From an uncultured bacterium (GTDB taxonomy: Bacteria > Pseudomonadota > Alphaproteobacteria > Sphingomonadales > Sphingomonadaceae): a stretch of 62,522 nucleotides of DNA. Both the position numbers and the translations under genes were made by a program. Positions 45,027-53,089 of the stretch are shown piece by piece. Position 1 is the first letter of the stretch; each line of letters opens with the position of its first letter. The notes below the pieces were generated by a model. The model searched no databases and was not told where the DNA came from. It saw only the letters and a program-made list of their open reading frames with translations. Location: NCBI GenBank assembly GCA_942636505.2, contig CALOGB020000001.1, positions 1-62,522 of the forward strand. The letters are read 5' to 3'.

Positions 45027-45066
45027 GCGAAATTTCGCGATTGTCACCATCGAGACAAAGTTTGTC
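45027..45066. promoter_or_regulatory. Palindromes between the Crp/Fnr gene and the aldolase gene
   Basis: Three inverted repeats in 40 bp: GCGAAATTTCGC (45027-45038), TTGTC-N8-GACAA (45041-45058) and GACAAAGTTTGTC (45054-45066). The last two share a GACAA arm. They are good candidates for binding sites of the divergently encoded Crp/Fnr regulator. Confidence 0.55.
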
Positions 45067-45108
45067 GAAGGCCGGTCGTACAAGGGGCAAAACATAAGGA
45101 GGCGGATG

Positions 45109-45906
45109 ATGGCGACGGCATTGAAGGCGATGGAACCGACGGCAGCGGCAACGACGATCAAGGACCAGGTATCGGCCGAAGAATGGGCGCTGCGCGTCGA
45201 TCTCGCCGCCGCGTACCGGCTGGTCGCGCTGTACGGCTGGGACGATCTGATCTTCACGCATCTGTCCGCGCGTGTTCCCGGACCCGAGCATCATTTCCTG
45301 ATCAACCCGTACACGCACATGTTCGAGGAGATCACCGCATCGTCGCTGGTCAAGATCGACGTCGACGGCAACAAGGTCATGGACACCCCTGCCCCGGTCA
45401 ACCGCGCGGGCTTCGTGATCCACTCCGCGGTCCATGCCGCACGCCACGATGCGGTGGCGGTGCTGCATCTCCACACGCCGCACGGCCAGGCGGTGTCGGC
45501 GATGGCCGAGGGGCTGCTGCCGCATACGCAGACGGCGATGATCGCCGGGCACGACGTCGCCTATCATGACTTCGAGGGCATCGCGACGGAACTGGAGGAA
45601 CGCGAGCGGCTGGTCGCGGATCTCGGCACGAAGAATTCGATGATCCTGCGCAACCACGGCACGTTGACGGTCGGCGAATCGGTGCCGCAGGCGTTCCTGC
45701 GGATGTATTTCCTCGAACGCGCCTGCGAGGCACAGGTCCTGATGCTCAGCGCCGGTCGCGAGAATTTGAACAATCCGAACCAGGGCGTCGCGGAAAAGGT
45801 CGAGGGCCAATCGAGCGGCGCAGGCATCCGTATGCTCGCCGACGGGCTCGCTTGGCCGGCGTTGCTCCGCAAGCTCGACCGGGTCAATCCGGGCTACCGG
45901 GACTGA
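45109..45906 (+). CDS. Class II aldolase/adducin family protein
   Basis: A 265-residue metal-dependent aldolase-type protein. Metal-ligand histidines are seen in LHLHTPHGQAV (about 121-131) and in the later MILRNHGTLTVGE (about 181-193), and the N-terminal FTHLSARVPG with the phosphate-type contacts is present. The substrate is unknown; the family includes sugar-phosphate aldolases and decarboxylases. AGGAGG lies 6 nt before the chosen ATG (another ATG is immediately upstream). The FMN enzyme gene follows by 26 bp. Confidence 0.93.
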   Translation: MATALKAMEPTAAATTIKDQVSAEEWALRVDLAAAYRLVALYGWDDLIFTHLSARVPGPEHHFLINPYTHMFEEITASSLVKIDVDGNKVMDTPAPVNRAGFVIHSAVHAARHDAVAVLHLHTPHGQAVSAMAEGLLPHTQTAMIAGHDVAYHDFEGIATELEERERLVADLGTKNSMILRNHGTLTVGESVPQAFLRMYFLERACEAQVLMLSAGRENLNNPNQGVAEKVEGQSSGAGIRMLADGLAWPALLRKLDRVNPGYRD

Positions 45907-45932
45907 CCGCGACTAGCTTCGGAGGGCAGCGC

Positions 45933-47099
45933 ATGCCGCATTACGGCGATTACCAGAACGAGATCTATTTCGCCGGGCTCGCCGGTGTCGCCCCGAAGGT
46001 GCCGGTCGATTTCGCATCGCTCGAGGCTCGAGCGGCAGCGGCCTTGCCACCGTCGGTACTCGGCTATCTGCAAGGTGGGTGCGGCGACGAGTTCACCCAG
46101 CGCCAGAATGCCGACGCGTTCCGGCATTGGGGCATGACGCCGCGGATGATGGTCGATGCCACGCGTCGCGACCTGTCCATCGACCTGTTCGGGATGACTC
46201 TGCCCAGCCCGATCTTCATGAGCCCGGTCGGGATCAACGGCATTTGCACGCAGGACGGCCACGGCGATCTCGCCGCCGCGCGAGCTTCGGCGCTGACCGG
46301 CGTCCCGCTGGTCCAGTCGACGCTGTCGAACGATCCGCTCGAAGACGTCGCCGCGGCGATGGGCGACGTGCCGGGCTTCTTCCAGCTCTACACGCCCAAG
46401 GACAAGCCGCTCGCCGAGAGCCTCGTCCAACGCGCCGAGGCCGCGGGGTACAAGGCGATCGTCGTCACGCTCGACACCTGGGTGACCGGCTGGCGGCCGC
46501 GCGACCTGAACGTCGCGAACTTCCCGCAGCTACGCGGCCATGTGCTGGAGAATTACTTCAGCGACCCGGTCTTTCGCGCGTTGCTCACCAAGTCACCGCG
46601 CGAGGACCTGCCCGCGGCGGTACGCCAATGGGCCGGGACGTTCGGCAAGGTGCTGACGTGGGACGACATGCCGTGGCTGCGGTCGATGACCAAGCTGCCG
46701 ATCGTTCTGAAGGGGATCTGCCATCCCGACGATGCCCGGCGTGCGATCGATCTGGGGGCGGACGCGATCTACTGCTCGAACCATGGCGGTCGCCAGGCGA
46801 ATGGCGGGATCGCTGCGATCGACATGCTGCCCGCGGTGGTGGCGGCGAGCGGGGCCGTGCCGGTGCTGTTCGACTCCGGCGTTCGGTCAGGGAGCGACGT
46901 GGTCAAGGCACTCGCGCTCGGCGCCACCGCGGTCGGGATCGGCCGGCCCTACACCTACGGCCTGGCGCTCGATGGTGCGAACGGCGCGGCGCATGTGCTG
47001 AAATGCATCCTCGCCGAAGCCGACCTGCTGATGGCGGTGAACGGCTACCCGACGCTCGCTGCCGTCCGAGAGGCCGGCGCGACGCGGATGGGGTACTGA
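45933..47099 (+). CDS. FMN-dependent alpha-hydroxy-acid oxidase/dehydrogenase
   Basis: A 388-residue TIM-barrel flavoprotein, close to lactate 2-monooxygenase and L-lactate oxidases. Seen: PIFMSPVGINGI (about 94-105), FFQLYTPKDK (about 149-158), LKGICHPDDARRAI (about 259-272), the catalytic SNHGGRQ (about 284-290, His base and Arg), and GVRSGSDVVKALALGATAVGIGRP. It oxidises a 2-hydroxy acid such as lactate or mandelate to the keto acid. The start has GGAGG 6 nt upstream. It forms an operon with the aldolase gene. Confidence 0.94.
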   Translation: MPHYGDYQNEIYFAGLAGVAPKVPVDFASLEARAAAALPPSVLGYLQGGCGDEFTQRQNADAFRHWGMTPRMMVDATRRDLSIDLFGMTLPSPIFMSPVGINGICTQDGHGDLAAARASALTGVPLVQSTLSNDPLEDVAAAMGDVPGFFQLYTPKDKPLAESLVQRAEAAGYKAIVVTLDTWVTGWRPRDLNVANFPQLRGHVLENYFSDPVFRALLTKSPREDLPAAVRQWAGTFGKVLTWDDMPWLRSMTKLPIVLKGICHPDDARRAIDLGADAIYCSNHGGRQANGGIAAIDMLPAVVAASGAVPVLFDSGVRSGSDVVKALALGATAVGIGRPYTYGLALDGANGAAHVLKCILAEADLLMAVNGYPTLAAVREAGATRMGY

Positions 47100-47109
47100 A
47101 GCGAGACGA

Positions 47110-47295
47110 TCAGCCGGCGGTCTCGTCGAGCCGGCGGGCTTCCTCGACCAGCATAACCGGCACGCCATCGCGGATCGGATACGCGAGCCCGGCAGCGTCC
47201 GAAATCAGTTCCTGCACGGCCTCGTCATAGCGAAGCGGCGTGCGCGTCATCGGGCAGACGAGGCGTTCGAGCAGCCAAGGATCCAGGGGTTTCAT
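47110..47295 (-). CDS. Trm112 family protein
   Basis: A 61-residue protein ([24 protein letters not shown], then [14 protein letters not shown]). It is a small Trm112-like protein. Only one Cys of the usual zinc knuckle (LVCP) is present, as in many bacterial members. Such proteins activate partner methyltransferases. AAGGAG is 7 nt before the ATG. It is last in the thioredoxin-LON operon. Confidence 0.93.
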   Translation of the reverse strand: MKPLDPWLLERLVCPMTRTPLRYDEAVQELISDAAGLAYPIRDGVPVMLVEEARRLDETAG

Positions 47296-47297
47296 CG

Positions 47298-47486
47298 TCA
47301 AACTCCTTCGCCTCGTGAAGGCGGCGCCGCGGCCGCCTGGGCAATGCGACCGGACTCGCTGCCGATCCGTCGCTGCGGGGCGACGTGTTCGATCGCGGTG
47401 ATCTTCTTGGGATCGAAGAGGTTGGCGAAGAACATGCCGATCATCATCACCGCGCCATGCGCGCGACCCTTGCTGGGCGCCTTCAC
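47298..47486 (-). CDS. Small hypothetical protein coupled to the LON-domain gene
   Basis: A 62-residue frame with a GTG start that overlaps the LON-domain gene's stop by 4 bp (GTGA). It has a short hydrophobic segment ([13 protein letters not shown], about 12-24) and a basic N-terminus. Its end overlaps the ribosome binding site area of the Trm112 gene. No family is known; the coupling supports reality but evidence is thin. Confidence 0.45.
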   Translation of the reverse strand: MKAPSKGRAHGAVMMIGMFFANLFDPKKITAIEHVAPQRRIGSESGRIAQAAAAPPSRGEGV

Positions 47487-48124
47487 TGCAACGTCACCGA
47501 TTCGTCGCCGTCATGCCGCCCGAAGAATTGCATCAGCTGGATGATCAGTTCGGCACGCTGCTCGATATCCGGAGCCTCAAGCAACGCCTGCTTCGCCGCC
47601 GCATCGAACGGTGCGATCTGGGCGATGCCGTTGACCAGGCTCTCGTCGTCGAGCCGTCCGACCGCATCCCAATCCACCGCATAGCCCTGCATGTCGGCGA
47701 ACCGACGCGACTCAAGCTCCAGCGACGAGCGCCGGCCAAGCGACAACGCGTCGTCCTCGATCAACGGTAGCAACTCCGCCTCGACCTGACGGAACGCGGT
47801 CGTCACGTCGAGTTCGCGGACGATCCGGAACAGCGCGATGCCCTCCAGCACGACGTTGTAGCGCCCGTCGTCGAGCGCCTCGACCTCGGCGATCTTGCCG
47901 ACGCAGCCGATGTCGTACAGCGCGTCCGCGTCGTCATGTGGTCCACCCCGCGGCTGGATCATCCCAATCCGCCGGTCGCGCGCCATCGCATCGCTGATCA
48001 TCGCCCGATAGCGCGGCTCGAACATGTGCAGCGGCAGGTGCATGCCGGGGAACAGCAGCGCCCCCGGCAACGGGAAGATCGACAGTCGCGTGGTGGCGCG
48101 CGGGGGGGCGGACTCGGTGGTCAT
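47483..48124 (-). CDS. LON peptidase substrate-binding-domain protein
   Basis: A 213-residue protein consisting of the N-terminal domain of Lon without the ATPase or protease. It begins [28 protein letters not shown] and has [23 protein letters not shown] (about 91-113). The ATG overlaps the thioredoxin gene's stop (ATGA). It is expected to be cytosolic and may bind unfolded proteins. The neighbouring CnoX-like thioredoxin and Trm112 fit a protein-quality context. Confidence 0.93.
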   Translation of the reverse strand: MTTESAPPRATTRLSIFPLPGALLFPGMHLPLHMFEPRYRAMISDAMARDRRIGMIQPRGGPHDDADALYDIGCVGKIAEVEALDDGRYNVVLEGIALFRIVRELDVTTAFRQVEAELLPLIEDDALSLGRRSSLELESRRFADMQGYAVDWDAVGRLDDESLVNGIAQIAPFDAAAKQALLEAPDIEQRAELIIQLMQFFGRHDGDESVTLQ

Positions 48125-49032
48125 CCGAACAGGATCGCAGACAGGCGGCGTCGCTGTCCAGACACCCACGGGTCCTCGAGCCCGACGACCTCGAACAATT
48201 TCAGCAACTGCGTCCGAGCCGCGCCCTCGTTCCAATCGCGCTCGGTGGCGATGATACCGAGGAACGTGTCCGCCGCCGCATCACGGTCGTTCGCCGCCAT
48301 CTGGCCGTTGGCGAGTGCGAACCGCGCCTGCAGGTCGTTGGGGTTTGCCTCGACCGCAGCGAGCAGCGGCGACAGATCCGCGACCGGCGGCGCCGACTGC
48401 GCGAGCGCGAGTGCAGCCTGCGCGCGGGTAATCGCCGGGTCCTTGGCGATCGTCGGATCAAGGTTGGCCAGCCAGTCGGCCGCCTCGTCGAGCTGCCCGG
48501 TCGCGACCAGCGCGCGGACGAAGCCGGCATGGACCTGCGGATGCTCAGGCGCGATCTCGGCGATCTCGCGGAAGATGCCCAGTGCGCGCTCGCCGTCATT
48601 GGCCGCGAGCGCCTCTTCACCGATCGCGATCAACGGCTCGACGTCGGGCACCGCGTCGGTTGCGCCGGCTTCGATCGGCAGCTGCTTCAGCAACTGGTCG
48701 AGGATCACGCGCAGCTGCGACTCGGTGCGCGCACTGGTCATGTCGGCGACCAGCTGGCCCTGGAACATCGCATAGACGGTCGGGATCGACTTGATCTGGA
48801 ATTGCGCGGCGATGAACTGGTTCTTGTCGGTATCGACCTTCGCCAGCACGACGCCCTTGTCGGCATAATCCGCCGCGACCTTCTCCAGCGTTGGCGTCAG
48901 CGCCTTGCACGGCCCGCACCATTCCGCCCAGAAATCGATGATCACGAGGCTCGTCATCGACGGTTCGACGACATCGCGACGGAACGCCTCGACGGCGTCC
49001 TTCTCCGCGGGGGACATTCCAAGCGTGGCCAA
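48121..49032 (-). CDS. Thioredoxin with TPR domain (YbbN/CnoX-like)
   Basis: About 303 residues. An N-terminal thioredoxin fold contains the redox motif WCGPCK (about 38-43) and KVDTDKNQ. The remainder (about 115-303) is alpha-helical with TPR-like repeats (LIAIGEEALAANDGERALGIFREI, LARAQAALALAQ). This domain order is that of CnoX, a co-chaperone that guards substrates of chaperonins against oxidation. The start is uncertain: TTG at 49032 has GGGAG 6 nt upstream, while ATG at 49017 lies within the frame. First gene of a four-gene operon. Confidence 0.92.
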   Translation of the reverse strand: MATLGMSPAEKDAVEAFRRDVVEPSMTSLVIIDFWAEWCGPCKALTPTLEKVAADYADKGVVLAKVDTDKNQFIAAQFQIKSIPTVYAMFQGQLVADMTSARTESQLRVILDQLLKQLPIEAGATDAVPDVEPLIAIGEEALAANDGERALGIFREIAEIAPEHPQVHAGFVRALVATGQLDEAADWLANLDPTIAKDPAITRAQAALALAQSAPPVADLSPLLAAVEANPNDLQARFALANGQMAANDRDAAADTFLGIIATERDWNEGAARTQLLKLFEVVGLEDPWVSGQRRRLSAILFG

Positions 49033-49271
49033 GTTCAACTCCCGTGTGGTTCTAGCGCGGTATTTGGGGCGGGCGGGCAGCGAATGCCACCTTTAGGGTG
49101 TAACGCCCGGCACAACAAATGCGCGCTATCGTCATAACGGGCTGGCATCGGGGCACGCGAGCCATGATCCAAGGCCGCGAGCGATGCCTCAGATAACTAT
49201 GGGTTCCCGTGTTCGCCGGACAACGACGGCACCACCCGCACCAAGCAACTCAGGCAGGAGGGCCACACACC

Positions 49272-49397
49272 GATCCTCCCCCGCCAGGGGGAGGTGGCGC
49301 CGAAGGCGACGGAGGGGGAGGACACGGAACGCCAGCCAGCGCTTTCCGCCCCCTCCGTCTGGCAAGAGCCAGCCACCTCCCCCTTGCGGGTGAGGAT
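49272..49397. repeat. Inverted pair of palindromic arms
   Basis: Two outward arms in inverted orientation: GATCCTCCCCC...GGGGGAGG with an inner CGCCGAAGGCGACGGAGGGGG, and the reverse version ending GAGGATC. The design (terminal C-rich palindrome plus inner GC palindrome) is like the arms at 39.0/39.4 kb but differs in sequence, so it is a second subfamily. Confidence 0.7.
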
Positions 49398-49455
49398 CGC
49401 GAGGTCGAGCGACGATCCGCCCGCAATCACAGTTGCGCGACTTCGGCAGCACGCG
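49381..49455. repeat. Diverged duplication of the dnaE2 3' end
   Basis: This 75-bp segment parallels 49532-49605 (end of dnaE2 plus its 3' flank). Shared blocks include the TTGCGGG palindrome end, GAGGATCGCGAGG, CGAGCGACGAT, and the codons for RVLPKSR (GACTTCGGCAGCACGCG versus GACTTGGGCAGGACGCG on the plus strand). It is non-coding here as far as I can tell. Confidence 0.7.
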
Positions 49456-49524
49456 CACATCGCGGCGGTGTGTCGCACGCGGATAATGCGCCCGGGCATC
49501 CGGACTCTGCGGCGGACTACACCA

Positions 49525-49549
49525 ATCCTCCCCCTTGCGGGGGGAGGAT
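49525..49549 (-). repeat. Palindrome just after dnaE2
   Basis: ATCCTCCCCC and GGGGGAGGAT form a perfect stem of 10 bp with a short loop, 24 bp after the dnaE2 stop codon. It could end transcription or stabilise the mRNA; no T run follows. Confidence 0.55.
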
Positions 49550-49572
49550 CGCGAGGCGAGCGACGATAGTAC

Positions 49573-52500
49573 TTAATGAAAGTCGCGAGACTTGGGCAGG
49601 ACGCGGACGTCGCGCGGGTGCTGCGCGCGGGGTGTCCGTCCGTCGGGACCGCGTGGAAGAACCGGCCGGATCACCTCGTCCACCCGCGCCAGCGGCGGTT
49701 CCAGCGCGTGATCCTCCGACAACAGCCGCAGCATCTCCGTGCGGTCCTGCACCCGCGCGGTCATCAGGTGCGTGACGCCCTCCTCGCTGCGCTGGATCAC
49801 GCCCTCCAGCACCATCAGCCGCGACGCCATCACTGCGCGGCGGTTCGCCTCGAAATCGCGCGCCCACATCAACCCGTTGGTGATCCCGGTCTCGTCCTCG
49901 ATCGTCACGAAGATCGCATTGCCCTTGCCCGGCCGCTGGCGAACCAGGACGACGCCCGCAACCTTCGCGCGACTCCCGTCCTTGGTCGCATTGGCCTGCG
50001 CGCTCGACAGGATCCCCTCAGCGGCAAAGCGAGCGCGGAGGAACTGCATCGGGTGCGCCTTCAACGACAGCCGCGTCGTCTGGTAATCCGCCGCGACCTG
50101 CTCGGACAGCGGCATCGCCGGCAGATGCGCGTCAGGCTCCGCACCAAGCTCGGGCACCTCTGCCGCCGCGAACAGCGCAAGCTGCTTGGGCGGCGTCCGA
50201 CGCACATCCCACAAAGCCTCACGCCGTTCCTTCGCCACCGACCGAAACGCATCCGCATCGGCGAGCAGGTTCATAGCTCGCTGCGGCAAATTGGCGCGCC
50301 GCGCGAGGTCCTCGATGCTCGCGAACGGCGTGGTCCGAACGCGAACGATCTCGTCGGCCCAATCCTTCCTAAACCCATCCACCTGCCGGAATCCGAGCCG
50401 CACATCCTCCCCGGAACGGGGAGCGGGACCATCCGCAGGATGGTGGAGGGGGGGCGCCGTAGACGTCCCGCCTGGAAGGGTGGCAGCCCCAAACGCGGCG
50501 CTCGTAACAGGCCCAGCCGCCAGCGATACGTTCGCGGAAGCCCCCCTCCACCCCGCTTCGCGCGGTCCCCCTCCCCGTGCCGGGGAGGATAAGCTGTTAT
50601 CCCACGCGCTCGCATTCACATCGACCGGCAGCACGGTAACCCCGTGCTCGACCGCATCGCGCACCAACTGCGCCGGCGCATAAAACCCCATCGGCTGCGA
50701 ATTGAGCAACGCACAACAGAACACCGCCGGATGGAAGCATTTGATCCACGACGACACATATACGAGCCGCGCGAACGACAGCGCATGGCTCTCAGGAAAC
50801 CCGTACGACCCAAAACCCTCGATCTGCTTGAAACACCGTTCGGCGAACTCGGCCTTATACCCGCGCGCCACCATCCCGCCGATGAGCTTAGCCTGGAAAT
50901 TGTTCATCCCCCCGACCTTGCGAAACGTCGCCATCGACTTGCGCAGCTCATTAGCCTCGTCGGGGGTGAACTTCGCTGCGACGATCGCCAGCTTCATCGC
51001 CTGTTCCTGGAACAACGGCACGCCGTATGTCTCGCCAAGCAGCACTTCGAGTTCGTCGCTTCGGCCATGCTCGGGCGATGGCGAGGGATAGACCACCACC
51101 TCCTTCTTCGCCCGCCGCCGCAAATATGGATGCACCATGTCGCCTTCGATCGGCCCAGGCCGGACGATCGCCACCTGCACCACCAGATCGTACAGCTTCC
51201 GCGGTCGCAGACGTGGCAGCATGTTGATCTGCGCGCGGCTCTCGACTTGGAACACGCCGATGCTGTCGCCATCGCACAGCATGTCATAGACCTTGGAATT
51301 CTCGTCGTTGGCGATCGTCTTCAGTTCATGATCGCCGAGCCCGTGCTCCCGCATCAGATCGAAGCTCTTACGGATGCATGTCAGCATGCCGAGCGCGAGA
51401 ATGTCGACCTTCATCAGGCCAAGACAATCGATATCGTCCTTGTCCCATTCGATGAATGTGCGGTCCTCCATCGCGCCATTATGGATCGGCACAATCTCGT
51501 CGAGCCGGCACTGCGTAAGCACGAAGCCGCCGACGTGCTGCGACAAATGACGCGGAAATTCGAGGAGCCGTTCCACCATATCCTGCAATCGGGCGATTTC
51601 CGGATTGGCAACGTCGAACCCCGTTTCGGCAAACCGCCGTTCCGGGAATCGGTTCGAGAAACTGCCCCAAACCGTGCTGGTCAGCCGTTGCGTGACGTCC
51701 TCTGTAAAGCCGAGCGCCTTGCCGACTTCACGCACCGTACTGCGCGACCGAAAATGGATGACGGTCGCGGCGATCGCCGCGCGCTCCCGACCGTAGCGCC
51801 CATAGATATACTGCATCACCTCTTCGCGCCGCTCATGCTCGAAATCGACGTCGATATCGGGCGGCTCGCTGCGTTCAGCGGAGACGAAGCGCGAGAACAG
51901 CAGATCGTGCTTCATCGGATCGACCGACGTGACGCCGAGCACGTAGCAGACCACCGAGTTGGCGGCCGATCCGCGCCCTTGGCACAGGATCGGCGGATCG
52001 GCGCTGCGTGCGAACCGGACGATGTCGTGGACGGTCAGGAAGTAGTAGGCATAGTTCTGATGCCGAATCAGCGCGAACTCCTCGCGGAGCGACTTGACGA
52101 GCTTGTCCGGCACGTAACCGTCATATTGATCGATCGCCGATTGCCAGGCGAGATGCTCCAGCCAGTCCTGTGGATCCCAGCCTTTTGGGACCGGCTCATG
52201 CGGATACTCGTATTTGAGCTCGTCGAGCGTGAAGTCGATCCGCGCAAGCAGCTTTGCCGTCTCATCGATCGCGTGCGGCCGATCGCGGTAAAGGTGTGCG
52301 ATATCGTCCGCGTCCTTCAGATGGCGCTCGCCATTGGCACTAAGCCGTCTGCCGGCACGCTGGATGGTCGTGCCATCGCGGATACAGGTAACGATGTCGT
52401 GCAGCGACCGGTCGTCCGCCACCGCGTAGCGCACGTCGTTCGTCGCCAGAATTCGCACGCGCGCTTCGGCCGCGATCCGGGCAAGCCGGGTCTGACGCCG

Positions 52501-53082
52501 CCGATCGCGACCGCCGTGCGGCATCGATACGCCAAGCCACACCGATCGCCGCGCTAGCGGTCGCAGAGTGGCTAGCGTGGCTTCGAGACTGGAATCGGCG
52601 CGCTTGGGAAGGACGAAATCCTTGTGCGCGACTACCGGGCGTGCGGTGCACTCCGGCATGACGATCAACAGGATTTCGCCGAGATGCGTGAGCAGATCGT
52701 CAAAGCCGAGTATGCAGCCGCCTTTCTCGGCCCGTCGGTTGCCGAGCGTCAACAAGCGCGTAAGCCGTCCCCATCCGGCACGCGTCGCAGGGTAGGCGAC
52801 GATGTCGGGCGTACCATCGGCGAACACCAGACGTGCGCCGACCACCAGCTTGAAGTCGAACGACGGCAGCTTCGCACCGAGCTGGCCCCGTTTTGCGCGT
52901 TCCAGCGCATCATAGGCGCGGACTACGCCGGCGACCGTGTTGCGATCGGCTATGCCGATACCGGCCAGTTTCAATTCTATGGCGCGACCTACGATATCGC
53001 TGGGGTGGCTCGCCCCGTCGAGAAACGAGTAGTTGGTCGCGGCGACCAGTTCCGCGAACGCTGGCGCAGCCCGCCCGTTCAT
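49573..53082 (-). CDS. dnaE2: Error-prone DNA polymerase DnaE2 (ImuC) with in-frame repeat insertion
   Basis: A 1169-residue C-family polymerase for SOS mutagenesis. The PHP domain starts FAELVAATNYSFLDGASHP; the polymerase core has CQGRGSAANSVVCYVLGVT and PPDIDVDFEHERREEV (about 390-425) with the catalytic aspartates, and QEQAMKLAI and GEFRKS-type region AMATFRKVGG follow. The C-terminus ends in the family's SRDFH. Between about residues 831 and 893 lies a segment encoded by a 187-bp repeat pair (50404-50590) that keeps the frame open; without it the length would be usual. It follows imuB by 7 bp. Confidence 0.97.
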   Translation of the reverse strand: MNGRAAPAFAELVAATNYSFLDGASHPSDIVGRAIELKLAGIGIADRNTVAGVVRAYDALERAKRGQLGAKLPSFDFKLVVGARLVFADGTPDIVAYPATRAGWGRLTRLLTLGNRRAEKGGCILGFDDLLTHLGEILLIVMPECTARPVVAHKDFVLPKRADSSLEATLATLRPLARRSVWLGVSMPHGGRDRRRQTRLARIAAEARVRILATNDVRYAVADDRSLHDIVTCIRDGTTIQRAGRRLSANGERHLKDADDIAHLYRDRPHAIDETAKLLARIDFTLDELKYEYPHEPVPKGWDPQDWLEHLAWQSAIDQYDGYVPDKLVKSLREEFALIRHQNYAYYFLTVHDIVRFARSADPPILCQGRGSAANSVVCYVLGVTSVDPMKHDLLFSRFVSAERSEPPDIDVDFEHERREEVMQYIYGRYGRERAAIAATVIHFRSRSTVREVGKALGFTEDVTQRLTSTVWGSFSNRFPERRFAETGFDVANPEIARLQDMVERLLEFPRHLSQHVGGFVLTQCRLDEIVPIHNGAMEDRTFIEWDKDDIDCLGLMKVDILALGMLTCIRKSFDLMREHGLGDHELKTIANDENSKVYDMLCDGDSIGVFQVESRAQINMLPRLRPRKLYDLVVQVAIVRPGPIEGDMVHPYLRRRAKKEVVVYPSPSPEHGRSDELEVLLGETYGVPLFQEQAMKLAIVAAKFTPDEANELRKSMATFRKVGGMNNFQAKLIGGMVARGYKAEFAERCFKQIEGFGSYGFPESHALSFARLVYVSSWIKCFHPAVFCCALLNSQPMGFYAPAQLVRDAVEHGVTVLPVDVNASAWDNSLSSPARGGGPREAGWRGASANVSLAAGPVTSAAFGAATLPGGTSTAPPLHHPADGPAPRSGEDVRLGFRQVDGFRKDWADEIVRVRTTPFASIEDLARRANLPQRAMNLLADADAFRSVAKERREALWDVRRTPPKQLALFAAAEVPELGAEPDAHLPAMPLSEQVAADYQTTRLSLKAHPMQFLRARFAAEGILSSAQANATKDGSRAKVAGVVLVRQRPGKGNAIFVTIEDETGITNGLMWARDFEANRRAVMASRLMVLEGVIQRSEEGVTHLMTARVQDRTEMLRLLSEDHALEPPLARVDEVIRPVLPRGPDGRTPRAQHPRDVRVLPKSRDFH
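50404..50590. repeat. Palindromic repeat pair inside dnaE2
   Basis: Ends ATCCTCCCCGG...CCGGGGAGGAT are inverted, and each about 48-bp arm matches the arms around the DUF559 gene (CGGGGAG, GGGACC, inner palindrome, GGTGGAGGGGG). The middle (about 75 bp) is unrelated to DUF559. The element is translated in the dnaE2 frame as a Gly/Pro/Ala-rich stretch. Confidence 0.85.
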
Positions 53083-53089
53083 CGAATCC

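Larger units (their letters stand above)
49033..49572. other. Repeat-rich intergenic region between trx and dnaE2
   Basis: About 540 bp without a gene. It holds an inverted pair of palindromic arms (49272-49397), a diverged copy of the dnaE2 3' end, and a single palindrome next to the dnaE2 stop. No convincing promoter or RNA gene is seen. Confidence 0.6.

Noticed and set aside
50644..52557. Long plus-strand open frame (637 codons) opposite dnaE2
   Set aside because: It mirrors the dnaE2 codons, is full of Arg/His, has no ribosome binding site or domain, and dnaE2 motifs are unambiguous.
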